Part shown: in pieces, positions 33,870-42,112 of the stretch
Position numbering within the stretch: the first letter of the stretch is position 1
Layout of the letters: every line of letters starts with the position of its first letter
Assembly (NCBI GenBank): GCA_025927765.1
Contig: JAICKU010000018.1
Location: 1 to 54,826, forward strand
Reading direction: 5' to 3'
DNA: 54,826 nucleotides
Source of the DNA: Burkholderiales bacterium
Lineage (GTDB): Bacteria > Pseudomonadota > Gammaproteobacteria > Burkholderiales > Casimicrobiaceae
Notes under the pieces: generated by a model
What the model was told of the DNA's origin: nothing
The model's database searches: none
Seen by the model: the letters and a program-made list of their open reading frames with translations, nothing else
Made by a program: the position numbers and the translations under genes

Positions 33870-35357
33870 CTACAGCTTCGGCAGCGTGACGCCCTGTTGT
33901 CCCTGGTACTTGCCGCCGCGATCCTTGTACGACGTTTCGCAGACTTCGTCGGACTCGAAGAAGATCACCTGCGCCACACCCTCGTTGGCGTAGATCTTCG
34001 CAGGCAGCGGCGTCGTGTTCGAGAACTCGAGCGTGACGTGGCCCTCCCACTCGGGCTCGAGAGGCGTTACGTTGACGATGATGCCGCAATTCTTCACGAA
34101 AACGCCGGCTTCGAGCGCGAAGTTACCCGCCTCCGGCACCGTCAGGCAGAAGACGTCGTGCTGGCCGGGCAGCTCGCGTACGGCAGCCACCTTGTGATTG
34201 CGCATGCCGCGAAAGCGGGCGATGTCGTCCGGGAAGCGACGGAAAACCGTGCGATCGCATCCCAGGCGATGGCTCGCGTCTGAGCCGGGAGGCTGAAAGT
34301 CCCTGGCCCAGGCTGCAGCACTCAACTCGCCTTGCCGCAACCGTTCCTGGGGGTCGCGGTACCGCTCGACGCGTGCGCGCTTCGACTGCAGCGCCGTAAA
34401 ACGTTCTTGCCACGCCCGGTCGCTACCGAGGCGACGCAACGCGTGCCGAATGGCGTCGCCGTGCGCTTCGGCATCGAAGCCCTCCCCGTAGTTCTCGTCG
34501 TTATGCAGCCGGATAGGGTCCGAAGCCGGCAGCCGCCGGATGTTCGTTGGACGGTTGTTGCGGCGGTCGAGGTCGATGTGATGGCGATGCGTGCCCGTCT
34601 CTTCCGAATAGATGCGAGCGCGCAGGTTCCATTCGTCGGCGAGCCGATGCGTCGCCACCATATGATTCCCGACGGGTTGGTAGACCGTCTCATGGCCACG
34701 CACGAGATCACGATACAAGGGCATCAACGATCGCCCCGGCCGCAGATCGGCCGCCTGCTGCAGCGCGCCGTCGCGGAGAATGAACTCGTGATCCGCTGTC
34801 GTGTGGATCAACTCGCCGTTGTCGAGCTCGATTTCGAGCAACGAATCGACGCCGATGTGGCGCGGCGCGTCGAGCAGCGACACGATCACGCGGCCACGCT
34901 CGCCGATGCTATAGCCCCAGAACAGCTCACCCGAATCGGCGCGGCGCGCCATCTCCTGCAGTGTCGGCGACGTACCGTCGACGAGCGCCACGCGGGTGTC
35001 GCCACGAAAGCAGCGTGCATACGTGCTTTTTCCCAGGCACGCCACCAGCACGTTGCGCGGTATCCGGAAATACTCGATGGTGCGCGCCAGCGCGAACGAA
35101 TTCGGCGGGATGATGCAGACGTCGCCGACGAAGTCGACGAACGAGCCTTCGTCGAACTTCTTCGGGTCGACGATCGTCGAGTTGATGTTGGTGAAGATCT
35201 TGAATTCGTTCGAGCAGCGAATGTCGTAGCCGTAGCTCGACGTGCCGTACGACACGATGCGATGGCCGTTCGCCTCGCGCACCTGACCGGGCTCGAATGG
35301 CTCGATCATCCGATGAGCCTTGGCCATGCGGCGGATCCAGCGGTCGGACTTGATCAT
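33870..35357 (-). CDS. dcd: dCTP deaminase interrupted by an intein
   Basis: A 495-aa precursor. Residues 1-115 and 424-495 together form a normal 187-aa betaproteobacterial Dcd (dCTP to dUTP, feeding dTTP synthesis). Residues 116-423 are an in-frame intein. The N-extein ends in the conserved active-site motif KSTYAR (Arg115), and the C-extein begins [16 protein letters not shown] with catalytic Glu in [11 protein letters not shown]. Without splicing the active-site motif is broken, so activity should depend on protein splicing. Start ATG 35357 overlaps the vapC stop (ATGA); no separate SD is visible, so translation is probably coupled. The gene ends in QGVTLPKL, the usual Dcd C-terminus. Confidence 0.94.
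   Translation of the reverse strand: MIKSDRWIRRMAKAHRMIEPFEPGQVREANGHRIVSYGTSSYGYDIRCSNEFKIFTNINSTIVDPKKFDEGSFVDFVGDVCIIPPNSFALARTIEYFRIPRNVLVACLGKSTYARCFRGDTRVALVDGTSPTLQEMARRADSGELFWGYSIGERGRVIVSLLDAPRHIGVDSLLEIELDNGELIHTTADHEFILRDGALQQAADLRPGRSLMPLYRDLVRGHETVYQPVGNHMVATHRLADEWNLRARIYSEETGTHRHHIDLDRRNNRPTNIRRLPASDPIRLHNDENYGEGFDAEAHGDAIRHALRRLGSDRAWQERFTALQSKRARVERYRDPQERLRQGELSAAAWARDFQPPGSDASHRLGCDRTVFRRFPDDIARFRGMRNHKVAAVRELPGQHDVFCLTVPEAGNFALEAGVFVKNCGIIVNVTPLEPEWEGHVTLEFSNTTPLPAKIYANEGVAQVIFFESDEVCETSYKDRGGKYQGQQGVTLPKL
34089..35012 (-). mobile_element. Intein with HNH homing endonuclease domain inside Dcd
   Basis: A 308-residue intein. Block A starts with the nucleophile Cys1 ([13 protein letters not shown]), and block B is HTTADHEF (intein residues 70-77). 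An HNH-type endonuclease segment follows ([20 protein letters not shown], residues 143-161, continuing to RLHNDENYG). Block F is [15 protein letters not shown] and block G AGVFVKN, with terminal Asn308 and +1 Cys of the extein. The penultimate residue is Lys rather than the usual His. By eye it is less GC-rich than flanking genes. All residues needed for class 1 splicing are present except the penultimate His, which some active inteins also lack. Confidence 0.92.
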
Positions 35358-35803
35358 GAATTTGACTCGCTACCTGACAGGTTCGGAACGACGCGCAGGC
35401 CTTCGGCAGTGGCCGCGAGCGCGAGGCGTCGATCGAAGCAAACGAATTCGAGCGGCTCGTGCGAGCCTTCCGCGGCGAGCACGGCGCTCGCGAGCCGAAT
35501 GGCGTCGCCCGCGCGAAGCGCATGCCGCGCGACCATCTTCTCCGCGGCTGACCGCAATGTCATCGTCGGCTCGGTCACGTTCCATCGCGCGGACAGGTCG
35601 GTGAGCCGATTCAACGCGCCGGCGAGCTGGATCTCCGATGCGATGCGCTCGCGATAGCGCCGGACGAATGCGGAAACGCACTCGATGGTGGCCGTCCAGG
35701 CGACGACGATGTCGGCATCGGACCGCAGCAAGCGTGCGACGACGTGGGTCGTGGCCTCCGGGATGACGAGCGGGACGAGCGCCGACGCGTCCCAGAAGCG
35801 CAT
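35354..35803 (-). CDS. vapC: VapC-type PIN-domain toxin
   Basis: A 149-aa PIN ribonuclease. Acidic catalytic residues are in place: Asp5 (FWDASAL), Glu41 (ATIEC), Asp100 ([10 protein letters not shown]) and Asp124 (VCFDRRL). Its ATG overlaps the vapB stop by one base (TGATG) and its own stop overlaps the dcd start (ATGA). It is the toxin of a type II pair; family members cleave tRNA or rRNA. It sits between the household genes mrp and dcd. Confidence 0.9.
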   Translation of the reverse strand: MRFWDASALVPLVIPEATTHVVARLLRSDADIVVAWTATIECVSAFVRRYRERIASEIQLAGALNRLTDLSARWNVTEPTMTLRSAAEKMVARHALRAGDAIRLASAVLAAEGSHEPLEFVCFDRRLALAATAEGLRVVPNLSGSESNS

Positions 35804-36093
35804 CAGTACCTCGCCTCTTCGCGATCCTGCAACAGCGCTTCCACCACGCTTCCCGATTCGGGCCAGTCGATCGGCGGAGGCAGCGTCCTGCGCGGCGGCC
35901 GCGCGGCACGACGAATGATGCCGCGCCGCTCGAGGTCGGCGAGGCGCTCGTCGTCGCTTTGCGACGCTTCGATGGGTACGATGCGGGCGATCGGACGGTC
36001 GCGTTCGAGAATCAGCACCGTTTCGCCCCGCTTGACGCCGGCCAGGAGCTCGGACAGGTGATTCTTCGCCTGCGAGATGGTTGCGGTCTTCAT
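35803..36093 (-). CDS. vapB: Phd/YefM-type antitoxin partner of VapC
   Basis: A 96-aa antitoxin with the Phd-type N-terminal DNA-binding part (MKTATISQAKNHLSELLAGV, RGETVLILERDRPIARIVP) and an Arg/Pro-rich C-terminal tail ending EALLQDREEARY that would wrap the toxin. ATG 36093 is chosen over ATG 36102 because the latter lies inside the -10 box of a good promoter. The transcript would then start about at the 36093 ATG, giving a leaderless or nearly leaderless message. The gene symbol follows the pairing with VapC; the fold is Phd-like. Confidence 0.85.
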   Translation of the reverse strand: MKTATISQAKNHLSELLAGVKRGETVLILERDRPIARIVPIEASQSDDERLADLERRGIIRRAARPPRRTLPPPIDWPESGSVVEALLQDREEARY

Positions 36094-36094
36094 T

Positions 36095-36111
36095 CTGGCC
36101 ATGTTAGCCAG
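36095..36111. promoter_or_regulatory. Candidate antitoxin operator
   Basis: Inverted repeat CTGGC-N7-GCCAG (36095-36099 and 36107-36111) spans the -10 box and probable transcription start of the vapB promoter, the expected position for autorepression by the Phd-type antitoxin. Confidence 0.4.
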
Positions 36112-36129
36112 GTCAGTAGCGCCCGTCAA
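36101..36129 (-). promoter_or_regulatory. Promoter of the vapB-vapC-dcd unit
   Basis: On the minus strand TTGACG (36129-36124), a 17-bp spacer, then TAACAT (36106-36101) is close to the sigma70 consensus. The expected start point is near 36094-36095, next to the vapB ATG at 36093. Confidence 0.6.
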
Positions 36130-36179
36130 TCCAACTTCTGGCCGAGGCCGTACGGCGCCGTCCCTTGCCTTTACGTCGG

Positions 36180-37268
36180 CTACGTGTTCTGCACGACGAT
36201 ATTCGGAAACTTCGACGAGAAGTCCTCGGCCTTCTTCGCCACGGCGATCGCCACGCGGCGCGCGATCGCCTTGTATTTCTGCGCCACCGCGCCATCGGGA
36301 TCGGCCACCACCGTCGGCCGTCCCGAATCGGCCTGCTCGCGGATCCGGATGTCGAGCGGGAGGCTTCCCAGAAACGCGACGTCGTAGTCGCGGCACATGC
36401 GCTCGGCGCCGCCTTCGCCGAAGATGTGCTCCTCGGCGCCGCAGTTCGAGCAGATGTGGATGGCCATGTTCTCGACGACGCCGAGGATGGGCACGCCCAC
36501 CTTCTCGAACATCTTGAGTCCCTTGCGCGCGTCGATCAGCGCGATGTCCTGCGGCGTGGTCACGATCACCGCGCCCGTCACCGGTACCTTCTGCGACAAC
36601 GTGAGCGCGATGTCGCCGGTGCCGGGGGGCATGTCGACGACGAGGTAATCGAGATCGCGCCAGTTCGTATCCTTCAACAGTTGCTCGAGCGCCTGCGTCA
36701 CCATCGGGCCGCGCCACACCATCGGCGTGTCGGTGTCGATCAGGAATCCGATCGACATCGCCTGCACGCCGTACGCTTCCATCGGCTCGATCGTCTTGCC
36801 GTCCTTCGACTCCGGACGACCGGCGAGGCCGAGCATCATCGGCTGCGACGGACCGTAGATGTCGGCGTCGAGCACGCCGACGCGCGCACCTTCGGCGGCA
36901 AGCGCCAGCGCGAGATTCACCGCGGTGGTCGACTTGCCGACGCCGCCCTTGCCGCTCGCGACGGCGACGATGTTGCGCACGTTGGGCAGCAGCTTCACCC
37001 CGCGCTGCACCGCGTGCGACGACGCCTTCTGCGACACGTTGACATGCACGCGCGACACGCCTGGCAGCGACGCCAGTCCGTCGTGCACGATGTGCCGGAT
37101 CGCTTCGTGCTGGCTGCGCGCGGGATAACCAAGCTGAATGTCGACGGTCAGATCACCGCCGTCGACCGTGATCTTCTTCACCTCCTTCGCGCTCACGAAG
37201 TCGCGCTCGAGGTTGGGGTCGACGAGCTCGCGCAGACGTTGCTGCACGTCCTGTTCGGTCAAGGCCAT
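36180..37268 (-). CDS. mrp: Mrp/ApbC iron-sulfur cluster carrier ATPase
   Basis: A 362-aa P-loop ATPase of the Mrp/NBP35/ApbC family that delivers Fe-S clusters to apo-proteins. N-terminal MIP18/DUF59 domain (RLRELVDPNLERDFVSAKEV), deviant Walker A SGKGGVGKST (106-113 for GKGGVGKS), VLDADIYGPSQP and VVDMPPGTGD. The cluster-binding CxxC is in HICSNCGAEEHIF. Start ATG 37268 has a GAGGAAG ribosome site. Upstream of vapBC-dcd on the same strand and divergent from metG, a common betaproteobacterial neighbourhood. Confidence 0.94.
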   Translation of the reverse strand: MALTEQDVQQRLRELVDPNLERDFVSAKEVKKITVDGGDLTVDIQLGYPARSQHEAIRHIVHDGLASLPGVSRVHVNVSQKASSHAVQRGVKLLPNVRNIVAVASGKGGVGKSTTAVNLALALAAEGARVGVLDADIYGPSQPMMLGLAGRPESKDGKTIEPMEAYGVQAMSIGFLIDTDTPMVWRGPMVTQALEQLLKDTNWRDLDYLVVDMPPGTGDIALTLSQKVPVTGAVIVTTPQDIALIDARKGLKMFEKVGVPILGVVENMAIHICSNCGAEEHIFGEGGAERMCRDYDVAFLGSLPLDIRIREQADSGRPTVVADPDGAVAQKYKAIARRVAIAVAKKAEDFSSKFPNIVVQNT

Positions 37269-37305
37269 GGCTTCCTCGGGATTGGTGCTGGCGGGTCCCG
37301 CTGTC

Positions 37306-37350
37306 GAGGGTCGGACTTCAAATTCGGTGCCGAATTTGGCGTCTGACCTC
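37306..37350. repeat. Intergenic hairpin element of the GTCGGAC family
   Basis: GAGGGTCGGACTTCAAATTCGG (37306-37327) and CCGAATTTGGCGTCTGACCTC (37330-37350) pair almost completely around a 2-nt loop. CAAATTCGG/CCGAATTTG is perfect; the outer part has three mismatches and one bulge. It lies in the mrp-metG divergent spacer. Confidence 0.75.
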
Positions 37351-37465
37351 AAACAGGGACTCGAATCGGTTGTCAATTCTAGTCCTGCCGTCTCGCGCCA
37401 CCCTTGCGGAACGTCAAGTTGCGAGTCCAGGACGCGCTCAGCGCGCGATGAGTCGCCGGCCGCTT

Positions 37466-37474
37466 TGCTAGAAT
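37466..37474 (+). promoter_or_regulatory. Extended -10 promoter of metG
   Basis: TGCTAGAAT: TGC followed by the -10 hexamer TAGAAT at 37469-37474, about 40 bp before the metG ATG. No convincing -35 box, as usual for extended -10 promoters. Confidence 0.55.
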
Positions 37475-37513
37475 TCGCGTTCCCGCCTCGCCCGATCACC
37501 GAACTCCAAAGGA

Positions 37514-39658
37514 ATGCCAGTCCCCTCGGCCCGCACGCTGTTCGTCACGACAGCGCTGCCCTACGCCAACGGGCCGTTCCACATCGGGCACATCATGGAG
37601 TACATCCAGGCGGACATCTGGGTGCGCTTTCAGCGATTGCAGGGCAACGCCGTGCACTTCGTGTGCGCCGACGACACGCACGGCGCGCCGATCATGCTGG
37701 CGGCCGAGGCCGAAGGCACCACGCCGGAGGCGCTGATCAACCGCGTCGGCGAATCGCACCGGCTGGACTGGGCGCGCTACCGCATCAGCTTCGACACGAC
37801 GTATTCGACGCATTCGCCGGAGAACGTCGAGCTCGCGCAGGCGATCTTTCGCGCACTGCGCGACCGCGGACTGATTGCGACGCGTACGATCTCGCAGTTC
37901 TTCGACCCGATCAAGGGCATGTTCCTGCCCGATCGCTACATCAAGGGCACGTGTCCGAAATGCGGGGCGAAGGACCAGTTCGGCGATGCGTGCGAAGTGT
38001 GCGGCTCGACGTACGCGCCCACCGAGCTGATCGATCCTTATTCGACGCTGACCGGCGCCAAGCCGCAGATGCGCGAATCCGAGCACCTGTTCTTCCGGCT
38101 CTCGGCACCCGAGGTCGTCGCGTTCCTGCAGCAGTGGACCGCGCAGCCGGCGCCCGGGCAAACGCTGCAGCCGGAGGTGTACAACAAGGTGCAGGAGTGG
38201 CTGGTCGACGGCGGCAAGCACCTCAACGACTGGGACATCTCGCGCGACCCGCCCTACTTCGGCATCGAGATTCCCGACCAGCCCGAAGGCCTCTCGCCGA
38301 AGTACTTCTACGTGTGGCTCGACGCGCCGATCGGCTACCTCGCCGCGCTCAAGAAGCACTTCGACTCGGGCGCGGCGGGCGCGCTCGGCGAGCCACGCAG
38401 CTTCGACGAATTCCTGTCGTCGCCGGAGGTGGAGCAGTTCCACTTCATCGGCAAGGACATCGTGTACTTCCACACGCTGTTCTGGCCTGCGATGCTGCAT
38501 TTCTCCGCCCGCAAGACGCCCACGAACGTGTTCGTGCATGGCTTCATCACGTTCAAGAGCGAGAAGATGTCGAAGTCGCGCGGCACCGGCATCTCGCCGC
38601 AGCGCTACATCGAGCTCGGCCTCGATCCGCAGTGGCTGCGCTATTACCTCGCGGCCAAGCTCAATTCGCACGTCGAGGACGTCGATTTCTCGCCCGACGA
38701 CTTCATCGCGCGCGTCAACAGCGACCTGATCGGCAAGTACGTCAACATCGCGAGCCGCGCGGCGATCTTCATCACGCGCCACTTCGACGGCGTCCTCGCG
38801 ACACCCGGCGAATCCGAGACCGATCGCGCCAACCGCCTGACCATCGCGCAGATGGAAGCCGAGGCCGCCCGCGCGAATTACGAGGCGCGCGAGTTCGGCA
38901 AGGTGCTCCGCGACGTCATGCGTGCCGCCGACCGGATCAATGAGGCGTTCGATGCCGCGCAGCCGTGGGTGCTCGCGAAGGATCCGTCGCAGCGCGATCG
39001 CTTGCAGACCGTCTGCTCGCAGGCGCTGCAGGGATTCCAGAACCTCAGCGTGCTGTTGGCACCCGTGCTTCCCGACGTCGCGTCGCGCGTCGCGCGCGAG
39101 TTCTTCGGGCTCGACCGTGATTTCGTGTGGTCCGATTCATGGAAGGAGCCGGCGCATGTCAACGCGTACAAGCACTTGATGACGCGCGTCGAGCCGAAGA
39201 AGATCGACGCGTTGCTGGGCATCGAGCCGGCGCCGGCGCCGGCCGCACCCAAGGGGGTCGCGCCCGCGAAGCCGAAGGCCGCGGCTGCACAGGCAGGCGC
39301 GACGTCCACGGCGAGTGCGCCGGGCACCTCGCCCATCACCCTCGACGATTTCACCAGGATCGACCTGCGCATCGCGCGGATCGTGAATGCCGAGGCCGTC
39401 GAAGGCGCCGACAAGCTCGTGAAGCTCACGCTCGACGTCGGCGAGCTCGGCTCGCGCACCGTGTTCGCCGGCATCAAGTCGGCGTACGCGCCCGAATCGC
39501 TCGTCGGCCGTCTGACGCCGATGGTGGCCAACCTTGCGCCGCGCAAGATGCGCTTCGGCGTGTCCGAAGGCATGATCCTCGCCGCTTCGGGCGAGGGTCC
39601 CGGCATCTACCTGCTCGCACCCGATTCCGGCGCCCTGCCCGGCATGCGCGTCAAGTAG
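37514..39658 (+). CDS. metG: Methionyl-tRNA synthetase
   Basis: A 714-aa class I synthetase that charges tRNA-Met in the cytoplasm. HIGH motif at residues 23-26, zinc knuckle [18 protein letters not shown], catalytic KMSKS at 351-355, and the anticodon-binding helical domain. An Ala/Pro-rich linker (residues about 573-605) leads to a C-terminal EMAP-like tRNA-binding domain ([20 protein letters not shown]) used for dimerisation. Full length for the long bacterial form. Confidence 0.97.
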   Translation: MPVPSARTLFVTTALPYANGPFHIGHIMEYIQADIWVRFQRLQGNAVHFVCADDTHGAPIMLAAEAEGTTPEALINRVGESHRLDWARYRISFDTTYSTHSPENVELAQAIFRALRDRGLIATRTISQFFDPIKGMFLPDRYIKGTCPKCGAKDQFGDACEVCGSTYAPTELIDPYSTLTGAKPQMRESEHLFFRLSAPEVVAFLQQWTAQPAPGQTLQPEVYNKVQEWLVDGGKHLNDWDISRDPPYFGIEIPDQPEGLSPKYFYVWLDAPIGYLAALKKHFDSGAAGALGEPRSFDEFLSSPEVEQFHFIGKDIVYFHTLFWPAMLHFSARKTPTNVFVHGFITFKSEKMSKSRGTGISPQRYIELGLDPQWLRYYLAAKLNSHVEDVDFSPDDFIARVNSDLIGKYVNIASRAAIFITRHFDGVLATPGESETDRANRLTIAQMEAEAARANYEAREFGKVLRDVMRAADRINEAFDAAQPWVLAKDPSQRDRLQTVCSQALQGFQNLSVLLAPVLPDVASRVAREFFGLDRDFVWSDSWKEPAHVNAYKHLMTRVEPKKIDALLGIEPAPAPAAPKGVAPAKPKAAAAQAGATSTASAPGTSPITLDDFTRIDLRIARIVNAEAVEGADKLVKLTLDVGELGSRTVFAGIKSAYAPESLVGRLTPMVANLAPRKMRFGVSEGMILAASGEGPGIYLLAPDSGALPGMRVK

Positions 39659-39662
39659 CGCC

Positions 39663-39734
39663 GGCCAAACCCCGGGCTTCATGCAGCGCGCCCGGACGCG
39701 GCGAGCGCGCTCCATTGTCGACCGGGGTTTAGCC
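39663..39734 (+). terminator. Two-stem hairpin after metG
   Basis: GGCCAAACCCCGG (39663-39675) pairs with CCGGGGTTTAGCC (39722-39734) with one mismatch. An inner stem AGCGCGC/GCGCGCT (39685-39691, 39705-39711) sits within. It starts 5 bp after the metG stop. There is no T-run, so a factor-dependent or attenuator-like role is more likely than a simple terminator. The rest of the gap to 39860 shows nothing recognisable. Confidence 0.4.
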
Positions 39735-39867
39735 AAGGCGCGTTCCATCATCGCCAACGCCGATAACGACGCGCTCGCGAGCCGAGGCGCACCGCGTCGC
39801 CACGCCGCCTTCGCTGCATTCCATGGCCGAGCACGACGCTGCGCGCGCTGCGTCGAGCGCCATGTGA

Positions 39868-39896
39868 TTTACATGTGCAGGCCGTGCACATACAAT
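39868..39896 (+). promoter_or_regulatory. Near-consensus promoter of the RHH-Ehr operon
   Basis: TTTACA (39868-39873), exactly 17 bp, then TACAAT (39891-39896), strong sigma70 boxes. The -10 overlaps the first possible ATG (39895), so translation must start at ATG 39907 or later, giving a leaderless or near-leaderless message. Confidence 0.7.
39873..39891. promoter_or_regulatory. Palindromic operator in the promoter spacer
   Basis: ATGTGCA-GGCCG-TGCACAT, a 7-bp perfect inverted repeat filling the spacer between -35 and -10. An overlapping CATGT-N5-ACATG repeat lies just upstream (39861-39875). A natural site for autoregulation by the ribbon-helix-helix protein encoded next. Confidence 0.55.
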
Positions 39897-39906
39897 GCCC
39901 AACGTC

Positions 39907-40116
39907 ATGGAACGCAAGACCGCGCGGCTGACGCTGCTCATCGACCCGCGCAAAAAGAAGCTGTTCGAGGAGATCTGCGCCGCGCAGGACCTCACGCCTT
40001 CGCAGGTGGTGCGCCGGCTGATCCGCGAGTACGTCGTCGAGCACGCCGGCGGCCGCAAGCTGCCGCCCTGGCTGATCGAGGGCCGCACCGGGGACGCATC
40101 GGACAAGGCCCGCTGA
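39907..40116 (+). CDS. Ribbon-helix-helix (CopG/Arc-like) regulator
   Basis: A 69-aa small DNA-binding protein. An N-terminal beta strand (RKTARLTLLIDP) is followed by two helices (KKKLFEEICAAQ and TPSQVVRRLIREYVVEH), the ribbon-helix-helix layout. A short tail (GGRKLPPWLIEG) follows. ATG 39907 is preferred over ATG 39895 because the latter is part of the -10 hexamer. It is the first gene of the operon, one base before the GTG of the hyfB-like gene, with a palindrome in its promoter. It likely represses its own operon and so the membrane complex; this is inference. Confidence 0.8.
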   Translation: MERKTARLTLLIDPRKKKLFEEICAAQDLTPSQVVRRLIREYVVEHAGGRKLPPWLIEGRTGDASDKAR

Positions 40117-40117
40117 C

Positions 40118-42112
40118 GTGACTGGCGCACTCCCCGGCGTCGTCGCTGCCATCGTGGGGTGGCTCGCGATCGGCGTGCTGTGCATCCTGAAGCCGCACGA
40201 CCTCCGCGTCGTGCGCGTGCTCTTCCCCGCCGGCGCCGTCATCGCGGTCGCGCTCGCCGGCATCGGGCTGGCCGCACTCGCCGCAGCACCGCAGTCGATG
40301 GTGCTGCCGCTCGGCCTCCCCGACTTGCCGTTCCACCTGCGGCTCGATCCGCTGGCCGCGTTCTTCCTGCTGCTGCTCGGCAGCGCCTCGACGTGCATCT
40401 CGCTGTTCTCGTCGGGTTACTTCCGCAACGAAGAAGGTGCAGCGCCGGGACTCCTTGGATTGCAATACCACGTATTCCTCGCGGCCATGGCGCTCGTGCT
40501 CGTCGCCGACGACGCCTACGTGTTCATGATCGCGTGGGAGACGATGGCGCTTGCGTCGTATTTCCTCGTCACCACCGATCACCGCAAGCCCGCGATCCGC
40601 AGCGCCGGCTACCTGTACCTGCTGATTGCGCACGTCGGCGCCATCGCGATCCTGCTCTGCTTCGGCGTGCTGCAGGGCGGCCGCGGCGATTACACGTTCG
40701 ACGCCATGCGCGGCGTCACGCTCGGCGGCATCGCACCCAGCCTTGCGTTCTTCCTGGCGCTCGCGGGCTTCGGCGCCAAGGCCGGCCTGCTGCCGCTGCA
40801 CATGTGGCTGCCGGAAGCACATCCCGCTGCGCCATCGCCCGTGTCGGCGCTGATGAGCGGCGTGATGTTGAAGACGGCCATCTACGGGATGCTGCGCGTG
40901 ACCTTCGACCTGATGCACGTGCAGTTGTGGTGGTGGGGCGTCGCCGCGCTCGCGCTCGGGCTTTTGACCGCGCTCTTCGGCGTGATCTTCGCCGCCGTGC
41001 AGACCGACATGAAGCGGCTGCTCGCGTATTCGTCGATCGAGAACATCGGCATCATCGTCGCGGCCTTCGGTCTCGCCATCGTGTTCCAGGCCAACGACAA
41101 GCCGCTCCTCGCCGGCATCGCGCTCACCGCCGCGCTCTACCACTCGCTCAACCACGCGTTCTTCAAGAGCCTGCTGTTCCTCGCGACCGGGTCGGTGCTG
41201 CACGCGACGAATGAGCGCAGCCTCGGACGCCTCGGCGGGCTGATCCACCGGATGCCGTGGGTCGCGTGGCTCGCGCTCGTGGGCACGCTCGCCATCGCCG
41301 GATTGCCGCCACTCAACGGCTTCGTGTCCGAGTGGCTGCTGCTGCAGGCGTTCCTGTTCACGCCGAGCCTGCCGCAGTCGTTCGTGAACATGCTCGTGCC
41401 GCTCGCGGCCGCCGCGCTGGTGCTCGCCGTGGCGCTCGCCGCGTACGTGATGGTGAAGTTCTACGGCGTGGTGTTCCTCGGGCGCCCGCGCGAGCCGGCG
41501 CTCGTGCATGCGCACGATGCCGGCGGCTTGGAGCGCGCAGCCCTTCTGCTGCTCGCGCTCGGCTGCGTGCTGCTCGGGCTCATCCCCACGAACGTCATCG
41601 GCGCGATCGATCACGTCAATGCGCAACTGCTCGGCACCAGCGTGCGCGCGGCGGGCGAATCGACCTGGTGGCTGCTCGCCCCCGTCGCACTCGAACGCTC
41701 GAGCTACAGCCCGCCGATCGTGCTCGTGGTGATCGTCGGCGTCGTGCTGGCGACGATGATCGTCGTGCATCGCGTGTGGCACGGCCGTGTCCGGCGTGCG
41801 CCCGCGTGGGACTGCGGCTTCCCGCTCCAGACGCCGCGCATGCAGGACACGGCGGAGGGCTTCGGCCAGCCGATCCGGCAGGTGTTCGAGCCGTTCTTCC
41901 ATATCGAGCGCCATCTGCCGTCGCCGTCCGATACGACGCCCGTGTATTTCATGCGTGCGAGCGACCGGCTGTGGACCTGGCTGTATGTGCCCATCGCTCG
42001 CACCGTCGAAGTGCTCGCACGCGTCGTGGGGTTGCTGCAGCAGGGGCGCATCGGCGTGTACCTCGGGTACAGCTTCGTGACGCTGATCGCGTTGCTGCTG
42101 TTCGTCGGTTAG
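40118..42112 (+). CDS. HyfB-like proton-translocating antiporter-type subunit
   Basis: A 664-aa Mrp-antiporter/NuoL-type subunit, close to HyfB/HycC of formate hydrogenlyase complexes, with about 16 membrane helices. Key residues are in MIAWETMALASYFLV (Glu) and GFGAKAGLLPLHMWLPEAHP (Lys, His), plus KRLLAYSSIENIGII. The C-terminal part AWDCGFPLQTPRMQDTAEGFGQP is typical of HyfB. Start GTG 40118. Its stop TAG is immediately followed by the ATG of the next gene. Confidence 0.93.
   Translation: MTGALPGVVAAIVGWLAIGVLCILKPHDLRVVRVLFPAGAVIAVALAGIGLAALAAAPQSMVLPLGLPDLPFHLRLDPLAAFFLLLLGSASTCISLFSSGYFRNEEGAAPGLLGLQYHVFLAAMALVLVADDAYVFMIAWETMALASYFLVTTDHRKPAIRSAGYLYLLIAHVGAIAILLCFGVLQGGRGDYTFDAMRGVTLGGIAPSLAFFLALAGFGAKAGLLPLHMWLPEAHPAAPSPVSALMSGVMLKTAIYGMLRVTFDLMHVQLWWWGVAALALGLLTALFGVIFAAVQTDMKRLLAYSSIENIGIIVAAFGLAIVFQANDKPLLAGIALTAALYHSLNHAFFKSLLFLATGSVLHATNERSLGRLGGLIHRMPWVAWLALVGTLAIAGLPPLNGFVSEWLLLQAFLFTPSLPQSFVNMLVPLAAAALVLAVALAAYVMVKFYGVVFLGRPREPALVHAHDAGGLERAALLLLALGCVLLGLIPTNVIGAIDHVNAQLLGTSVRAAGESTWWLLAPVALERSSYSPPIVLVVIVGVVLATMIVVHRVWHGRVRRAPAWDCGFPLQTPRMQDTAEGFGQPIRQVFEPFFHIERHLPSPSDTTPVYFMRASDRLWTWLYVPIARTVEVLARVVGLLQQGRIGVYLGYSFVTLIALLLFVG

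Noticed and set aside
34089-35012. The dcd insertion as a fused accessory domain
   Set aside because: It begins with Cys, ends with Asn followed by Cys, has intein blocks in order and interrupts the active-site motif, all of which fit an intein and not a stable fusion.
39659-39894. Possible RNA gene in the metG-RHH gap
   Set aside because: The paired stems do not form a cloverleaf or any known riboswitch layout; a terminator or attenuator is the simpler reading.
39895-40116. Start of the RHH gene at ATG 39895
   Set aside because: That ATG overlaps the TACAAT -10 box of a near-consensus promoter, so it would not be in the transcript.
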